64,000 bases of DNA from UBA5336 sp964412785 (lineage in GTDB: Bacteria; Pseudomonadota; Alphaproteobacteria; Caulobacterales; Hyphomonadaceae), in the NCBI GenBank assembly GCA_964412785.1, contig CAYPQD010000011.1, forward strand, positions 1 through 64,000, given 5' to 3'. Positions 7,799 to 16,090 of the stretch are shown here, in pieces (positions within the stretch are counted from its first letter, which is position 1; each line of letters starts with the position of its first letter). Both the position numbers and the translations under genes were made by a program. The notes beneath the pieces were generated by a model. It worked only from the letters and a program-made list of their open reading frames with translations. It was not told where the DNA came from and did not search any database.

Positions 7799-9183
7799 GC
7801 GACCGCCTCCAGGTCCTGCGCAGCACGCGCCTCTGCGGGCAGCCCGGCGACCTCCCCGATGATCAGAAGCGCAGGGCCGGTAATGCCGCGGCGCGCGATC
7901 AGCCCCGGCAGGTCGGCCAGCGCGCCATAGGCGCGGACCTCCTCAGCCCGGGTGCCGTTCTCGATCACCGCCACCGGGGTTGAGGCGGCGCGTCCGGCCG
8001 CGATAAGGCGCTCGGCAATCATTGCTGCTGTACCAACGCCCATGAATACCGTCACGGTCTGGCCGGGCCGGGCGAGGCTCTGCCAGTCGAGGTCCGCCAC
8101 CCCGCCGGCGCGGGCATGGCCGGTCACAAGGGTCAGCGACTGCGCATGGTCGCGATGGGTCAGCGGAAGGCCCGCCGAGGCCGCGCAACCGAGCGCGGAG
8201 GAGATGCCCGGCACCACATGCACGTCAATACCGGCAGCCTGCAGCGCCTCCAGCTCCTCGCCGCCGCGCCCGAAGATGAACGGGTCGCCGCCCTTCAGGC
8301 GCACCACGCGCTGGCCGGCGCGCGCCGCCTCGATCATCAGCGTGTGGATATCCTCTTGCGGCACCGAGTGCTCGCCCTTCGTCTTGCCGACGGCAACCCG
8401 CTTCGCATCGCGGCGCACCCGATCCATCACAGCGTCGCTGACCAGCCGGTCATGGAAGACGATGTCTGCCTCCTGGATCAGCCGGAAGGCCTTTAGCGTC
8501 AGCAGTTCCGGGTCGCCCGGCCCGGCGCCGACCAGGTGGACGACGCCCGCCGGTTTCACGCCCCGCATCAGCGCGCGAATGTCCGCCTCGGCGCCAGCGA
8601 TATCGCCGGCGGCGGCGCGATCGGCTGGCCTGCCGGTCAGGGCGCACTCCCAGAAGCGCCGGCGCGCACCCGCATCCGGGATCGCGGCCTTCACCTCTTC
8701 GCGCAGGCGTTCGGCGAGGTCAGCGAGCGCGGCATAGCCCTGCGGCACCAGCACCTCAAGCTGCGTGCGCACCGCCTTGGCGAGCACCGGCGCGGCGCCG
8801 TCGGAGCCGATCGCGGCCACCAGGGCGCCGCGGTCGAGGATGGAGGGCACGGTGAAATCGCACGCCTGCGGCCGGTCGACCGCATTCACCGGAACGCCGG
8901 CTTCTCGGGCGAGGGCAATCGCCGCCATCGCGTCGCCATCGTCGGCCAGCGCGACAATCGCAAAACGGGCGCCGGCGAGCGCCTCGGCGGCCGCCTCGGG
9001 CGCGACATGGACAATTCGCCCGGCGAACTGGCTGGTCATGCCATCGCTCAGCTTTTCTGAAACGATACGGATCTCCGCCGGCGTCTTGGCCAGCAGGCGC
9101 ACCTTGCGGATCGCCTCGTCATCACTGCCGAAAACGACCACATGGGCGCCGCGAAGACGGAAATATGCTGGAAACTGCCGCAT
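7795..9183 (-). CDS. cysG: Siroheme synthase (bifunctional CysG)
   Basis: The 462-residue protein, read from ATG 9183 (MRQFPAYFRLRG), makes the siroheme cofactor of sulfite reductase. The N-terminal third is the NAD-dependent precorrin-2 dehydrogenase/ferrochelatase (VVVFGSDDEAIRKVRLL, then VNAVDRPQACDFTVPSILDRG). The C-terminal half is the SAM-dependent uroporphyrinogen III methyltransferase (VHLVGAGPGDPELLTLKA, VVRLKGGDPFIFGRGGEE, VPGISSALG). It is first in the minus-strand sulfate operon, divergent from a LysR-type regulator, so both may share the 9184–9286 control region. A start 12 codons upstream is possible but less conserved. Confidence 0.95.
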   Translation of the reverse strand: MRQFPAYFRLRGAHVVVFGSDDEAIRKVRLLAKTPAEIRIVSEKLSDGMTSQFAGRIVHVAPEAAAEALAGARFAIVALADDGDAMAAIALAREAGVPVNAVDRPQACDFTVPSILDRGALVAAIGSDGAAPVLAKAVRTQLEVLVPQGYAALADLAERLREEVKAAIPDAGARRRFWECALTGRPADRAAAGDIAGAEADIRALMRGVKPAGVVHLVGAGPGDPELLTLKAFRLIQEADIVFHDRLVSDAVMDRVRRDAKRVAVGKTKGEHSVPQEDIHTLMIEAARAGQRVVRLKGGDPFIFGRGGEELEALQAAGIDVHVVPGISSALGCAASAGLPLTHRDHAQSLTLVTGHARAGGVADLDWQSLARPGQTVTVFMGVGTAAMIAERLIAAGRAASTPVAVIENGTRAEEVRAYGALADLPGLIARRGITGPALLIIGEVAGLPAEARAAQDLEAVA

Positions 9184-9255
9184 TGGCGCCACCCGTGACC
9201 TGTGATCCTTTGTCCGCAAATTGGCGCTTGACGCCGACGCAGCAACCAGTGACCC

Positions 9256-9272
9256 CTAAGCCGAGTTGTTAG
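9256..9272. promoter_or_regulatory. Candidate LysR-type operator dyad between cysG and its regulator
   Basis: CTAA (9256–9259) and TTAG (9269–9272) form a 4-bp inverted repeat with 9-bp spacing inside the short divergent region. Dyads with TA ends are common for LysR regulators, although the spacing differs from the textbook T-N11-A. Weak evidence on its own. Confidence 0.3.
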
Positions 9273-9286
9273 AGATTCTATCCCAC

Positions 9287-10219
9287 GTGACCGAAGTCAT
9301 CGACCGCCTGCCGCCGCTCAATGCCCTGCGTGCCTTCGAGGCTGCCGCGCGCCGGCTGTCCTTCACCAGGGCAGCAGAGGAGCTCAACGTCACCCCCGGC
9401 GCGATCTCGCAGCAGATCCGCCAGCTTGAGGACTATGCCGGCACGCCGCTGTTCAGGCGCACCGGCCGGGCGGTGCTGCTGACCGATGCGGCCCAGGCGG
9501 CACTGCCGATAGTGCGAGAGGCGTTCGAGCGGATCGGCGAGGCCGGCCGGGTGATGCAGGCGCCGGCCCGGCGTGGCCGGGTCATGGTCTCCTGCGCGCC
9601 CTCCTTTGCCGCGAAATGGCTGGCGGTGCGGCTCGATGCCTTCCACCAGGCGCACCCCGGCATCGAGGCCTGGGTGTCGGCGGACATGCAGATCACCGAT
9701 TTCAACACCGCCGACGCCGACATCGCCATCCGCTATGGCGCCGGCAATTATGACGGCCTGAAATCGGAGAAGCTGCTCGACGAGACCGTCCTGCCGGTCT
9801 GCTCGCCGCGCCTGCTTGAAGGGGGCGAGGCCATCCGCAGGCCGGACGATCTGGCCCGCCACACCCTGCTGCATGACGAGAGCCCGGAGCATGATCCGAC
9901 CTGCCCGGACTGGACCAGCTGGCTCCGCGCGCGCGGCCTCAGCCAGATCGATGCCTCGCGCGGGCCGCGCTTCAACCAGGCCATACTGGTGATCGAGGCT
10001 GCGGCCAGCGGGCGCGGCGTCGCCCTCGCCAAGCGGGCGATCGCCGAGGCGGATCTGGCGTCGGGCCGGCTCGTTGCCCCTTTCGCTGATGGTTCCACCG
10101 ACATTTCCTTTGCCTACTGGATCGTCTGGCCAAAGGGGCGCCACCTCTCCCCGGAGGTTCGCGACTTCATCGCATGGATCAAGGCCGAGGCCGCCGGCAG
10201 CGAGATCGGCGGCGTCTGA
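9287..10219 (+). CDS. LysR-family transcriptional regulator, GcvA-like
   Basis: The N-terminus is a winged helix-turn-helix (LPPLNALRAFEAAARRLSFT, then AAEELNVTPGAISQQIRQLE and PLFRRTGRAVLLT), followed by a periplasmic-binding-like effector domain (RVMVSCAPSFAAKWLAVRL ... DADIAIRYG). This wording is that of the GcvA/AmpR subgroup. I chose the GTG at 9287 (310 residues); a TTG at 9266 would place the start inside the candidate operator. It is transcribed away from cysG across a region of about 100 bp, so regulation of the sulfate operon is plausible; the effector is unknown and CysB-type specificity is not evident. Confidence 0.88.
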   Translation: MTEVIDRLPPLNALRAFEAAARRLSFTRAAEELNVTPGAISQQIRQLEDYAGTPLFRRTGRAVLLTDAAQAALPIVREAFERIGEAGRVMQAPARRGRVMVSCAPSFAAKWLAVRLDAFHQAHPGIEAWVSADMQITDFNTADADIAIRYGAGNYDGLKSEKLLDETVLPVCSPRLLEGGEAIRRPDDLARHTLLHDESPEHDPTCPDWTSWLRARGLSQIDASRGPRFNQAILVIEAAASGRGVALAKRAIAEADLASGRLVAPFADGSTDISFAYWIVWPKGRHLSPEVRDFIAWIKAEAAGSEIGGV

Positions 10220-10239
10220 TCGCCCCCGCGCGGGTCCGT

Positions 10240-10464
10240 TCAGCGTAGCCGGAACGTCGCGATCAGGCGCTCGTCATGGATCGGCGTGCCGTTCTCCATG
10301 GCGGCAAGGGGTGGCGTCGTCTCCCCGGCGGCCGCAGCTTCCAGGACCACGTCGAAGGGCCGCGGGGCGCCCCTGCAGCGTGCGATCGGTGCGTCCTTGG
10401 GTGATGCCGGTTGATGCCAGCCATCGCCATAACACCCCTGAGGGGGCTGGCCATTTCCCGCAAA
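10240..10464 (-). pseudogene. Possible gene remnant, 3' end only
   Basis: Between the LysR gene and flhF the minus strand keeps an open frame of about 74 codons with protein-like composition, ending ENGTPIHDERLIATFRLR then TGA. The end resembles C-termini of TonB/TolA-like periplasmic proteins, but an in-frame TGA just upstream removes any full N-terminus and no good start codon with a ribosome site is visible. It may be a decayed gene. The rest of the 373-bp gap (10220–10592) holds only the candidate promoter of flhF. Confidence 0.3.
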
Positions 10465-10481
10465 TCACCCGAATCATGAAC

Positions 10482-10498
10482 TGGCGTGAACCCGGCGT
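10482..10498 (+). promoter_or_regulatory. Candidate sigma-54 promoter upstream of flhF
   Basis: TGGCGTGAACCCGGCGT has the invariant GG (10483–10484) and GC (10495–10496) with the required 10-bp spacing of -24/-12 promoters, about 100 bp ahead of the flhF start. The match outside the invariant bases is moderate (TGGC good, TTGC replaced by CGGC). Flagellar genes of the group often use sigma-54, which makes it plausible. Confidence 0.35.
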
Positions 10499-10592
10499 TA
10501 AGGATTTCGGCTTCTTTCTGAATACGGATGAATTCGAACGGAAGGCCCGCGGGGCGGCGCGGGCGTCTGGACGCCGATTGAGGACGACGCTC

Positions 10593-11591
10593 ATGCGGAT
10601 GAAGATGTTTGCAGCCGAGACGCTCGAAGCCGCCAAGGCCCTGGTGTTTGCCGAGATGGGTGACGATGCCGTGATCCTGTCAGAGCGCGTCACCGAGCGG
10701 GGCGTCGAGCTGCGTGCCGCAACGGACCGCATGGGCGCGGTTTCCGGCGAGCCGAACTTCCTGCACCGGATTGCCGGGCGCCAGGCGTCGCAGCCCGTCA
10801 ATGCGGCCCTGCGCCAGCGGGTGCGCGATGCGCTGCTCTGGCATGGCGCGCCGGCCGGCTTCTCGGCGCGGATTGGCGACGCCATTCAGCATGACCGCTC
10901 GATCAGCGAGCCGGCGGACGCCATTGCGATCGGGCTGCAGCAAATGCTTGAATTCCGGCCCCTGCCTCCCGCGCTGGAGCACGACATCGTGCTGGTCGGA
11001 GCGCCCGGGCATGGCCGTACGGCGACGGCTGCCAAGCTCACCCGCCGCGCGGCGGCGGCACGCGCGGCCGTCTGGCCAGTCGCGGCCGATCTCGATGCGA
11101 CGGCCGGCGGCGACCAGCTGGCGGCCTATCTGGCGCGCGAGCGCGAGCGCATCCGCGTTGCCCAGACCCCGGAGGACCTGTTTGCCCTACTCAGGGCCCT
11201 GCGCGAAGACGGCGCGCGCGCGGTGATCGACCTGCCGGCCATCGTGCCGTTCGATCGCGCTGACATGGCCGGGCTGAGCGACCTCATCGCTGCGATCAGC
11301 GCCGAGCCGGTGCTCGTGCTGTCCGCCGAGGGGCACCCCGATGACCAGGCCGAGGCGGTGCGCGCCTTTGCCGGGGTTGGTGTGCGGCGGGCGATCCTGA
11401 CCAAGCTTGATGTGGCGCGCCGCCGCGGCGGTGCCGTTGCCGCGCTCGCCCAGGCGGGCATTGCGCTCTCCCATCTCGCCGTGACCCCGTTCATTGGCGG
11501 CGGCCTTATCCCCGCCGCGCCGTCCCGTCTCGCCTCCCTGCTGATAGAAGACACGCCAGGCCAACTGGCGCTGAAAGGAGCTGCAGCATGA
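10593..11591 (+). CDS. flhF: FlhF-like SRP-family protein with degenerate GTPase motifs
   Basis: The 332-residue product begins MRMKMFAAETLEAAKALVF and continues GDDAVILSERV, the FlhF B-domain start; FlhF positions the flagellum at the pole. The G domain is altered: the P-loop reads GAPGHGRTAT (136–145), so the nucleotide-binding lysine is arginine (R142), and the DTAG motif is IDLPA (212–216). The TKLD base-recognition motif (270–273) and following GGA are intact. It may bind nucleotide poorly or act as a pseudo-GTPase (inference). The stop overlaps the flhG-like start by four bases (ATGA), the conserved flhF–flhG arrangement. The start was set by the FlhF-type N-terminus. Confidence 0.75.
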   Translation: MRMKMFAAETLEAAKALVFAEMGDDAVILSERVTERGVELRAATDRMGAVSGEPNFLHRIAGRQASQPVNAALRQRVRDALLWHGAPAGFSARIGDAIQHDRSISEPADAIAIGLQQMLEFRPLPPALEHDIVLVGAPGHGRTATAAKLTRRAAAARAAVWPVAADLDATAGGDQLAAYLARERERIRVAQTPEDLFALLRALREDGARAVIDLPAIVPFDRADMAGLSDLIAAISAEPVLVLSAEGHPDDQAEAVRAFAGVGVRRAILTKLDVARRRGGAVAALAQAGIALSHLAVTPFIGGGLIPAAPSRLASLLIEDTPGQLALKGAAA

Positions 11592-12424
11592 GTTTTCTCC
11601 TGCGCAAATCCCTTGACCGGCCGGCGGCGCCCGCCCCGCGCGTGGCGCCCGCACCGATCATTGCCGTTGCCTCCGGCAAGGGCGGCGTCGGCAAGACCTT
11701 CCTCGCGATCACCCTCGCCAGCGCCTTCGCCAAGGCCGGCCGGCGGACGCTTCTGGTCGATGGCGACCTCGGCCTTGCCAATATCGATGTGCAGCTCGGC
11801 ATCGCGCCGGAAACCGACCTCGCGGCGGTTGTTGCCGGCTGGGTTGAGCTTGGCGATGCGGTCACGCCGGTCGATGGCGGTGCCGGCCAGGGCGGTTTCG
11901 ATGTCCTTCCGGGGCGATCGGGCTCCGGGGCGCTTGCCGAATTGCCGTCCGAAGACGTGGCCCGCCTCGCAGCGGGCCTTTCCGCACTGTCGCTGCAATA
12001 CGACCAGGTCGTGGTCGACCTCGGCGCAGGGATCGAGGCCAACTGCATGCGCCTTGCCCGCGCCGCCGACCGCGTCCTGATGGTCATCACCGACGAGCCG
12101 ACCTCGATGACCGATGCCTATGCCTTCATCAAGGTGCTGCGCGGCTATGCCCCGAATGTCGAGCCGGTGATCGTCATCAATCAGGCCGAGGACCGGGCGA
12201 CCGGGCAGCGCACATACGAGGCGATCGCACGCGCCTGCCAGACCTTTCTCGGTTTCCGGCCGCGGCTTGCCGGCACGGTGCTGTGGGACGGCCATGTCCG
12301 CGAGGCGATCCGCTCCCAGAGAACGCTGGTCAGCGTTGATCCGAACGCCGCGGCGGTCCAGGACACGCTCGCCATCGCCCAGTCCCTGCTGTCCGCGCCG
12401 CGGCTGGCCGAAATGCGTCACTGA
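11588..12424 (+). CDS. flhG: MinD/FlhG (FleN)-type ATPase, flagellar number control
   Basis: A 278-residue ParA/MinD-superfamily ATPase. The deviant Walker A SGKGGVGKTFLAITLAS is at about residues 29–45, followed by VDGDLGLANIDVQLG (switch I/A' region) and VVVDLGAGIEAN as Walker B. FlhG antagonises FlhF and limits flagellar number; the short basic N-terminal leader and translational coupling to flhF support FlhG rather than MinD, and no minC or minE is adjacent. Deviant Walker A proteins dimerise on ATP binding and bind membrane through a C-terminal helix, which is not obvious here. Confidence 0.85.
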   Translation: MSFLLRKSLDRPAAPAPRVAPAPIIAVASGKGGVGKTFLAITLASAFAKAGRRTLLVDGDLGLANIDVQLGIAPETDLAAVVAGWVELGDAVTPVDGGAGQGGFDVLPGRSGSGALAELPSEDVARLAAGLSALSLQYDQVVVDLGAGIEANCMRLARAADRVLMVITDEPTSMTDAYAFIKVLRGYAPNVEPVIVINQAEDRATGQRTYEAIARACQTFLGFRPRLAGTVLWDGHVREAIRSQRTLVSVDPNAAAVQDTLAIAQSLLSAPRLAEMRH

Positions 12425-12532
12425 AAAATACTGAACGGCGGACGATTTGTTGCGGTCACGTTAGGAAAGTCGAAAGAAGCATTCCATTACGTGTTGCATG
12501 GTAAACCAAACGGCTAAACTGTTGGTCAAACT

Positions 12533-12537
12533 GATTC
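12533..12537. promoter_or_regulatory. GANTC (CcrM methylation) site in the ctrA leader
   Basis: GATTC lies 14 bp before the ctrA ATG. In Caulobacter, a GANTC site in the ctrA P1 promoter ties transcription to hemimethylation after fork passage and GcrA binding. Here the site is much closer to the start codon, so it may act in the promoter of a short leader or be coincidental. The 126-bp gap upstream also has AT-rich half sites (GTAAAC, CTAAAC) at 12500–12520. Confidence 0.45.
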
Positions 12538-12550
12538 GGGAGTCCCAACC

Positions 12551-13255
12551 ATGCGGGTCCTTCTCATCGAAGACGACAAGGCGGTTGCCCGCAGCATCGA
12601 GCTGATGCTGAAAGCTGCCGGCTTCAACATCTACATCACGGACCTCGGTGAGGAAGGCGTCGATCTCGGCAAGGTCTATGAGTACGACATCATCGTGCTC
12701 GACCTGACGCTGCCAGACATTTCCGGCTATGAGGTGCTCAAGCAGCTGCGCATGGCGCGGGTCAACACCCCGGTGATGATCCTCTCCGGCAACCCCGATA
12801 TCGAGGCCAAGGTCAAAACCCTCGGCTATGGCGCCGACGACTATCTCACCAAGCCGTTCAACAAGGACGAGCTGGTGGCGCGGATCACCGCGATCGTGCG
12901 TCGATCCAAGGGGCATGCGGAAAGCGTCATCCGCACCGGAGAGATAGTCGTCAACCTTGATGCCAAGACGGTGGAAGTGAACGACGAGCGTGTGCACCTG
13001 ACCGGCAAGGAATACCAGATGTTCGAGCTGCTTTCGCTCAGAAAGGGCACGACCTTGACCAAGGAAATGTTCCTCAACCATCTGTATGGCGGCATGGATG
13101 AGCCGGAACTGAAGATCATCGACGTCTTCATCTGCAAGCTCCGCAAGAAACTCGCCAAGGCGACCGGCGGCGATCACCATATCGAAACGGTGTGGGGCCG
13201 CGGCTATGTGCTGCGCGACCCCAAGCCGAGGAAGGACCACGCCGTCGCGGCCTGA
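12551..13255 (+). CDS. ctrA: Cell-cycle master response regulator CtrA
   Basis: The 234-residue protein is CtrA: receiver domain MRVLLIEDD with phospho-acceptor D51 (IIVLDLTLPDISGYEVLKQL), lysine in LTKPFNK, then an OmpR-type winged helix (GKEYQMFELLSLRKGTTLTK, IDVFICKLRKKL, VWGRGYVLRDP). It controls replication initiation, division and polar development genes through TTAA-N7-TTAA boxes. The C-terminus is Ala-Ala, matching the ClpXP degradation tag of Caulobacter CtrA. It stands alone after flhG with its own 126-bp leader. The ccrM and pleC-like genes in the same window belong to the same regulatory network. Confidence 0.97.
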   Translation: MRVLLIEDDKAVARSIELMLKAAGFNIYITDLGEEGVDLGKVYEYDIIVLDLTLPDISGYEVLKQLRMARVNTPVMILSGNPDIEAKVKTLGYGADDYLTKPFNKDELVARITAIVRRSKGHAESVIRTGEIVVNLDAKTVEVNDERVHLTGKEYQMFELLSLRKGTTLTKEMFLNHLYGGMDEPELKIIDVFICKLRKKLAKATGGDHHIETVWGRGYVLRDPKPRKDHAVAA

Positions 13256-13394
13256 CGCGCCAGGGCGGGTGTGGCCCCTCCCGGACGGCGCAGCCCCCGA
13301 CGCATGAGCGAACCGGCTTGGCTGGCCGCGTGGCAGCCGCACTTGCTGGTCAGCCCGCTTGACGCCACCCCATGCGCCGTCCCAATGGCGGGCA

Positions 13395-14189
13395 ATGAGT
13401 GTGTTGCCCGAGTTCCTTGTGCGGATGGACCGCACAGCCTTGCGTGCCGTGGTTGTGACCCTCGGCCTGTTCGCTCTGGTCTTCACCATCCTTCTGCTCG
13501 GCAAGTCCGGCATGCTGGGCACCTTCGAGGACACGAAGGCCTCGATCACGGCGCTGGCCGGCGGGCCATGGGGCCTGCCAGCACTGATCCTCATGTTCTG
13601 CATTGCCGCCTTTGTCGGCATTCCCCAGTTCGGCCTGATTGCGGCGGCGGTTGTCGCCTTCGGGCCCTGGCTCGGCTTCGGCTATGCCTGGATAGCCACC
13701 ATGGTGTCGGGCGCGCTGACCTTCTGGCTCGGCCGGTTGGCCGGGGAGGCCACCATGCGCCGCTATGCCGGCGACACCGCCAACCGCCTGGCTGCCTTTA
13801 TCGGCCGCAATGCCTTCCTGGCCAGCGCTCTGGTGCGCAATGTGCCCACCGGCCCGTTCATCGTCGTCAACATGGCCTTCGGGGTCTCGCGCGCCCGCTT
13901 CATCCATTACTGGGCCGGCATGGCGATCGGCGTGCTGCCGAAGATTGCGCTCGTCGCCTTTGCCGGCCAGAGCGTCATGGCCGCCCTTGACGGGCGCGCC
14001 TGGATCGCCCTGCTGGCCGCCGGGGCGGGCGGCGGTGTCTGGATCGCGCTGATGCTGTATGCCCGCGCGCGCGTTCGGGCGGGGCGCAAGACGGTTTCCG
14101 ATTTCGACCCTTCGCCGGTTGACATATCCGCTGATACGGGGAATTTTCGGGGCCATGCGAAAGATCTTGCCCCTTCGCCTCCTCCTTAG
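13395..14189 (+). CDS. TVP38/TMEM64 (DedA-like) membrane protein
   Basis: A 264-residue inner-membrane protein with about five to six hydrophobic segments. The SNARE-associated/VTT signature is recognisable in GIPQFGLIAAAVVAFGPWLG, GALTFWLGRLAG, and RNVPTGPFIVVNMAFGVS (the conserved loop with arginine and proline). Such proteins are linked to lipid scrambling and envelope homeostasis; the substrate is not known here. I chose the ATG at 13395 (MSVLPEFLVRMDR); an in-frame ATG 12 codons earlier is possible. The last 40 residues are polar and proline-rich, beyond the family core. Confidence 0.85.
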   Translation: MSVLPEFLVRMDRTALRAVVVTLGLFALVFTILLLGKSGMLGTFEDTKASITALAGGPWGLPALILMFCIAAFVGIPQFGLIAAAVVAFGPWLGFGYAWIATMVSGALTFWLGRLAGEATMRRYAGDTANRLAAFIGRNAFLASALVRNVPTGPFIVVNMAFGVSRARFIHYWAGMAIGVLPKIALVAFAGQSVMAALDGRAWIALLAAGAGGGVWIALMLYARARVRAGRKTVSDFDPSPVDISADTGNFRGHAKDLAPSPPP

Positions 14190-14288
14190 CGGCCCCTGGC
14201 CGTGCCTCGCCCGCGGGTAGCGCCCGCACGCGGCCAGGGGATCTTGACCTCGCCCTAGACCCCAAGACCCTGACGAGCCCCGCGTGCC

Positions 14289-15821
14289 ATGACCGACCTG
14301 CCCCATATCCGAATTTTCGACACCACCCTGCGCGACGGCGAACAGAGCCCCGGCGCCTCGATGACCCTGCGCGAGAAGCTGGAACTCGCCGCCCTGCTCG
14401 ACGATCTCGGCGTGGACATCATCGAGGCCGGCTTTCCCGCCGCCTCGACGGGTGACTTCGAGGCAGTCAGCGCCATTGCCGGCCAGGCGCGCAACGCCGT
14501 CATCTGCGGCCTCGCCCGCTCCACCCCGGCTGATATCGAACGCGCAGGCGAGGCGGTGCGCCATGCCCCCCGCGCGCGCATCCACACCTTCATCTCCACC
14601 AGCCCCGTGCACATGAAGCACAAGCTCAAGATGGGCGAGAATGCCGTCCTGGAGGCGGTCGGCCGCTCCGTCGCCCTGGCACGCAATCTGGTCGATGACG
14701 TGGAATGGAGCCCCGAGGACGCCACCCGCACCGAGTGGGACTTCCTGTGCAAATGCGTCGATGCGGCAATCACCGCAGGGGCGACGACGATCAACATCCC
14801 CGACACAGTCGGCTATTCCCACCCGCATGAATACGGTGCGCTGCTCCGCCGCCTGATCGAGACGATCCCCAATTCCGACACGGTTGTCTGGTCGACCCAC
14901 TGCCATAACGACCTCGGCCTCGCCGTGGCGAACTCCCTCGCCGGCGTCGCCAATGGGGCGCGGCAGGTGGAGTGCACCATCAATGGCCTCGGCGAGCGCG
15001 CCGGCAATGCGGCGCTGGAAGAGATCGTCATGGCACTGCGGGTGCGGGCCGACACCATGCCCTTCGCCACCGGCGTCGACAGCACCAAGCTGGCCCGCGC
15101 CAGCCAGATGGTGTCGCGCGTCACCGGCTTCCCGGTGCAGTACAACAAGGCCATCGTCGGCAAGAACGCCTTTGCCCACGAGAGCGGGATCCACCAGGAC
15201 GGGATGCTGAAGCACACCGAGACCTATGAGATCATGAAGCCCGCCGATGTCGGCGTGTCGGAGACCGCGCTGGTCATGGGCAAGCTGTCGGGCCGCAATG
15301 CCTTCCGCAACACGCTCATCTCCCTCGGCTATGAACTGGAGGACGAAGCGCTGAACGATGCGTTCCGTCGCTTCAAGGCGCTGGCCGACCGCAAGAAGCA
15401 TGTCTTCGACGACGATATCATCGCGCTGGTCGACGAGCAGCTCTCCGCCGAGGGTGAGCGGATCGTGTTCGACCGCCTGCGGGTGGTCGCCGGAACGGAC
15501 GGGCCCCAGACCGCGGAAATCGATCTCAAGATCGATGGCGAGGCGAAATACGCCATCGCGCGGGGCAATGGCCCCGTCGATGCGGTGTTCAATGCGATCC
15601 AGCTGATCGTGCCACACCCCGGCGTGCTCGATCTCTTCCAGGTCCATGCGGTCACCGGCGGGACCGATGCCCAGGCCGATGTCAGCGTCCGCCTGAAGGG
15701 GGAGGGCATCATGGCCGTTGGCCGCTCGTCCGACCCCGACACCCTCGTCGCTGCGGCCAAGGCCTATATCCATGCCCTCAACAAGCTGGAGGCCCGTCGG
15801 CGCAAGCGGCTCGCCGCGTGA
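14289..15821 (+). CDS. leuA: 2-isopropylmalate synthase
   Basis: The 510-residue protein condenses 2-oxoisovalerate with acetyl-CoA, the first step of leucine synthesis. The catalytic TIM barrel opens with IRIFDTTLRDGEQSPGASM, contains the metal motif HCHNDLGLAVANS and GLGERAGNAALEEIVMAL, and the subdomain AFAHESGIHQDGML. The C-terminal part (from about residue 390) is the leucine-binding regulatory domain, so feedback inhibition is expected. Length is typical. The order leuA then mreB is shared with Caulobacter relatives. Confidence 0.97.
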   Translation: MTDLPHIRIFDTTLRDGEQSPGASMTLREKLELAALLDDLGVDIIEAGFPAASTGDFEAVSAIAGQARNAVICGLARSTPADIERAGEAVRHAPRARIHTFISTSPVHMKHKLKMGENAVLEAVGRSVALARNLVDDVEWSPEDATRTEWDFLCKCVDAAITAGATTINIPDTVGYSHPHEYGALLRRLIETIPNSDTVVWSTHCHNDLGLAVANSLAGVANGARQVECTINGLGERAGNAALEEIVMALRVRADTMPFATGVDSTKLARASQMVSRVTGFPVQYNKAIVGKNAFAHESGIHQDGMLKHTETYEIMKPADVGVSETALVMGKLSGRNAFRNTLISLGYELEDEALNDAFRRFKALADRKKHVFDDDIIALVDEQLSAEGERIVFDRLRVVAGTDGPQTAEIDLKIDGEAKYAIARGNGPVDAVFNAIQLIVPHPGVLDLFQVHAVTGGTDAQADVSVRLKGEGIMAVGRSSDPDTLVAAAKAYIHALNKLEARRRKRLAA

Positions 15822-15840
15822 CCAGACCCGGCGCATCGCC

Positions 15841-15878
15841 GCCATTATGATGGCACTGAGCGTTCCGGCTAATGCCGG
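15841..15878 (+). terminator. Two small hairpins after leuA
   Basis: GCCAT-TATG-ATGGC (15841–15854) and CCGGC-TAAT-GCCGG (15865–15878) follow 20 bp after the leuA stop. Both are short and without a U-run; they may terminate or stabilise the leuA mRNA. The rest of the 269-bp gap before mreB must hold its promoter, which I could not place. Confidence 0.3.
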
Positions 15879-16090
15879 CTGATGCTGGGGCATCTCCGCC
15901 GGAATCGCCAGAGTCGCCGCGAAAACGCACCAGGAGGAACGGATCGTACCCATGGGCTGCGGCATGAGACTTGCGTTAGGGCGATGTAAACGGCAAGACG
16001 ATAAGGCGGGCGGGCAAACGGATTTCCCGGCGCCCCGGGCGGAACGGTGACAGCATCCGCAAGGGCGTCCTAGACGGGCGGAACAACGCA

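Noticed and set aside
11588..12424. MinD of the Min division system
   Set aside because: Coupling to the flhF-like gene and absence of minC/minE favour FlhG.
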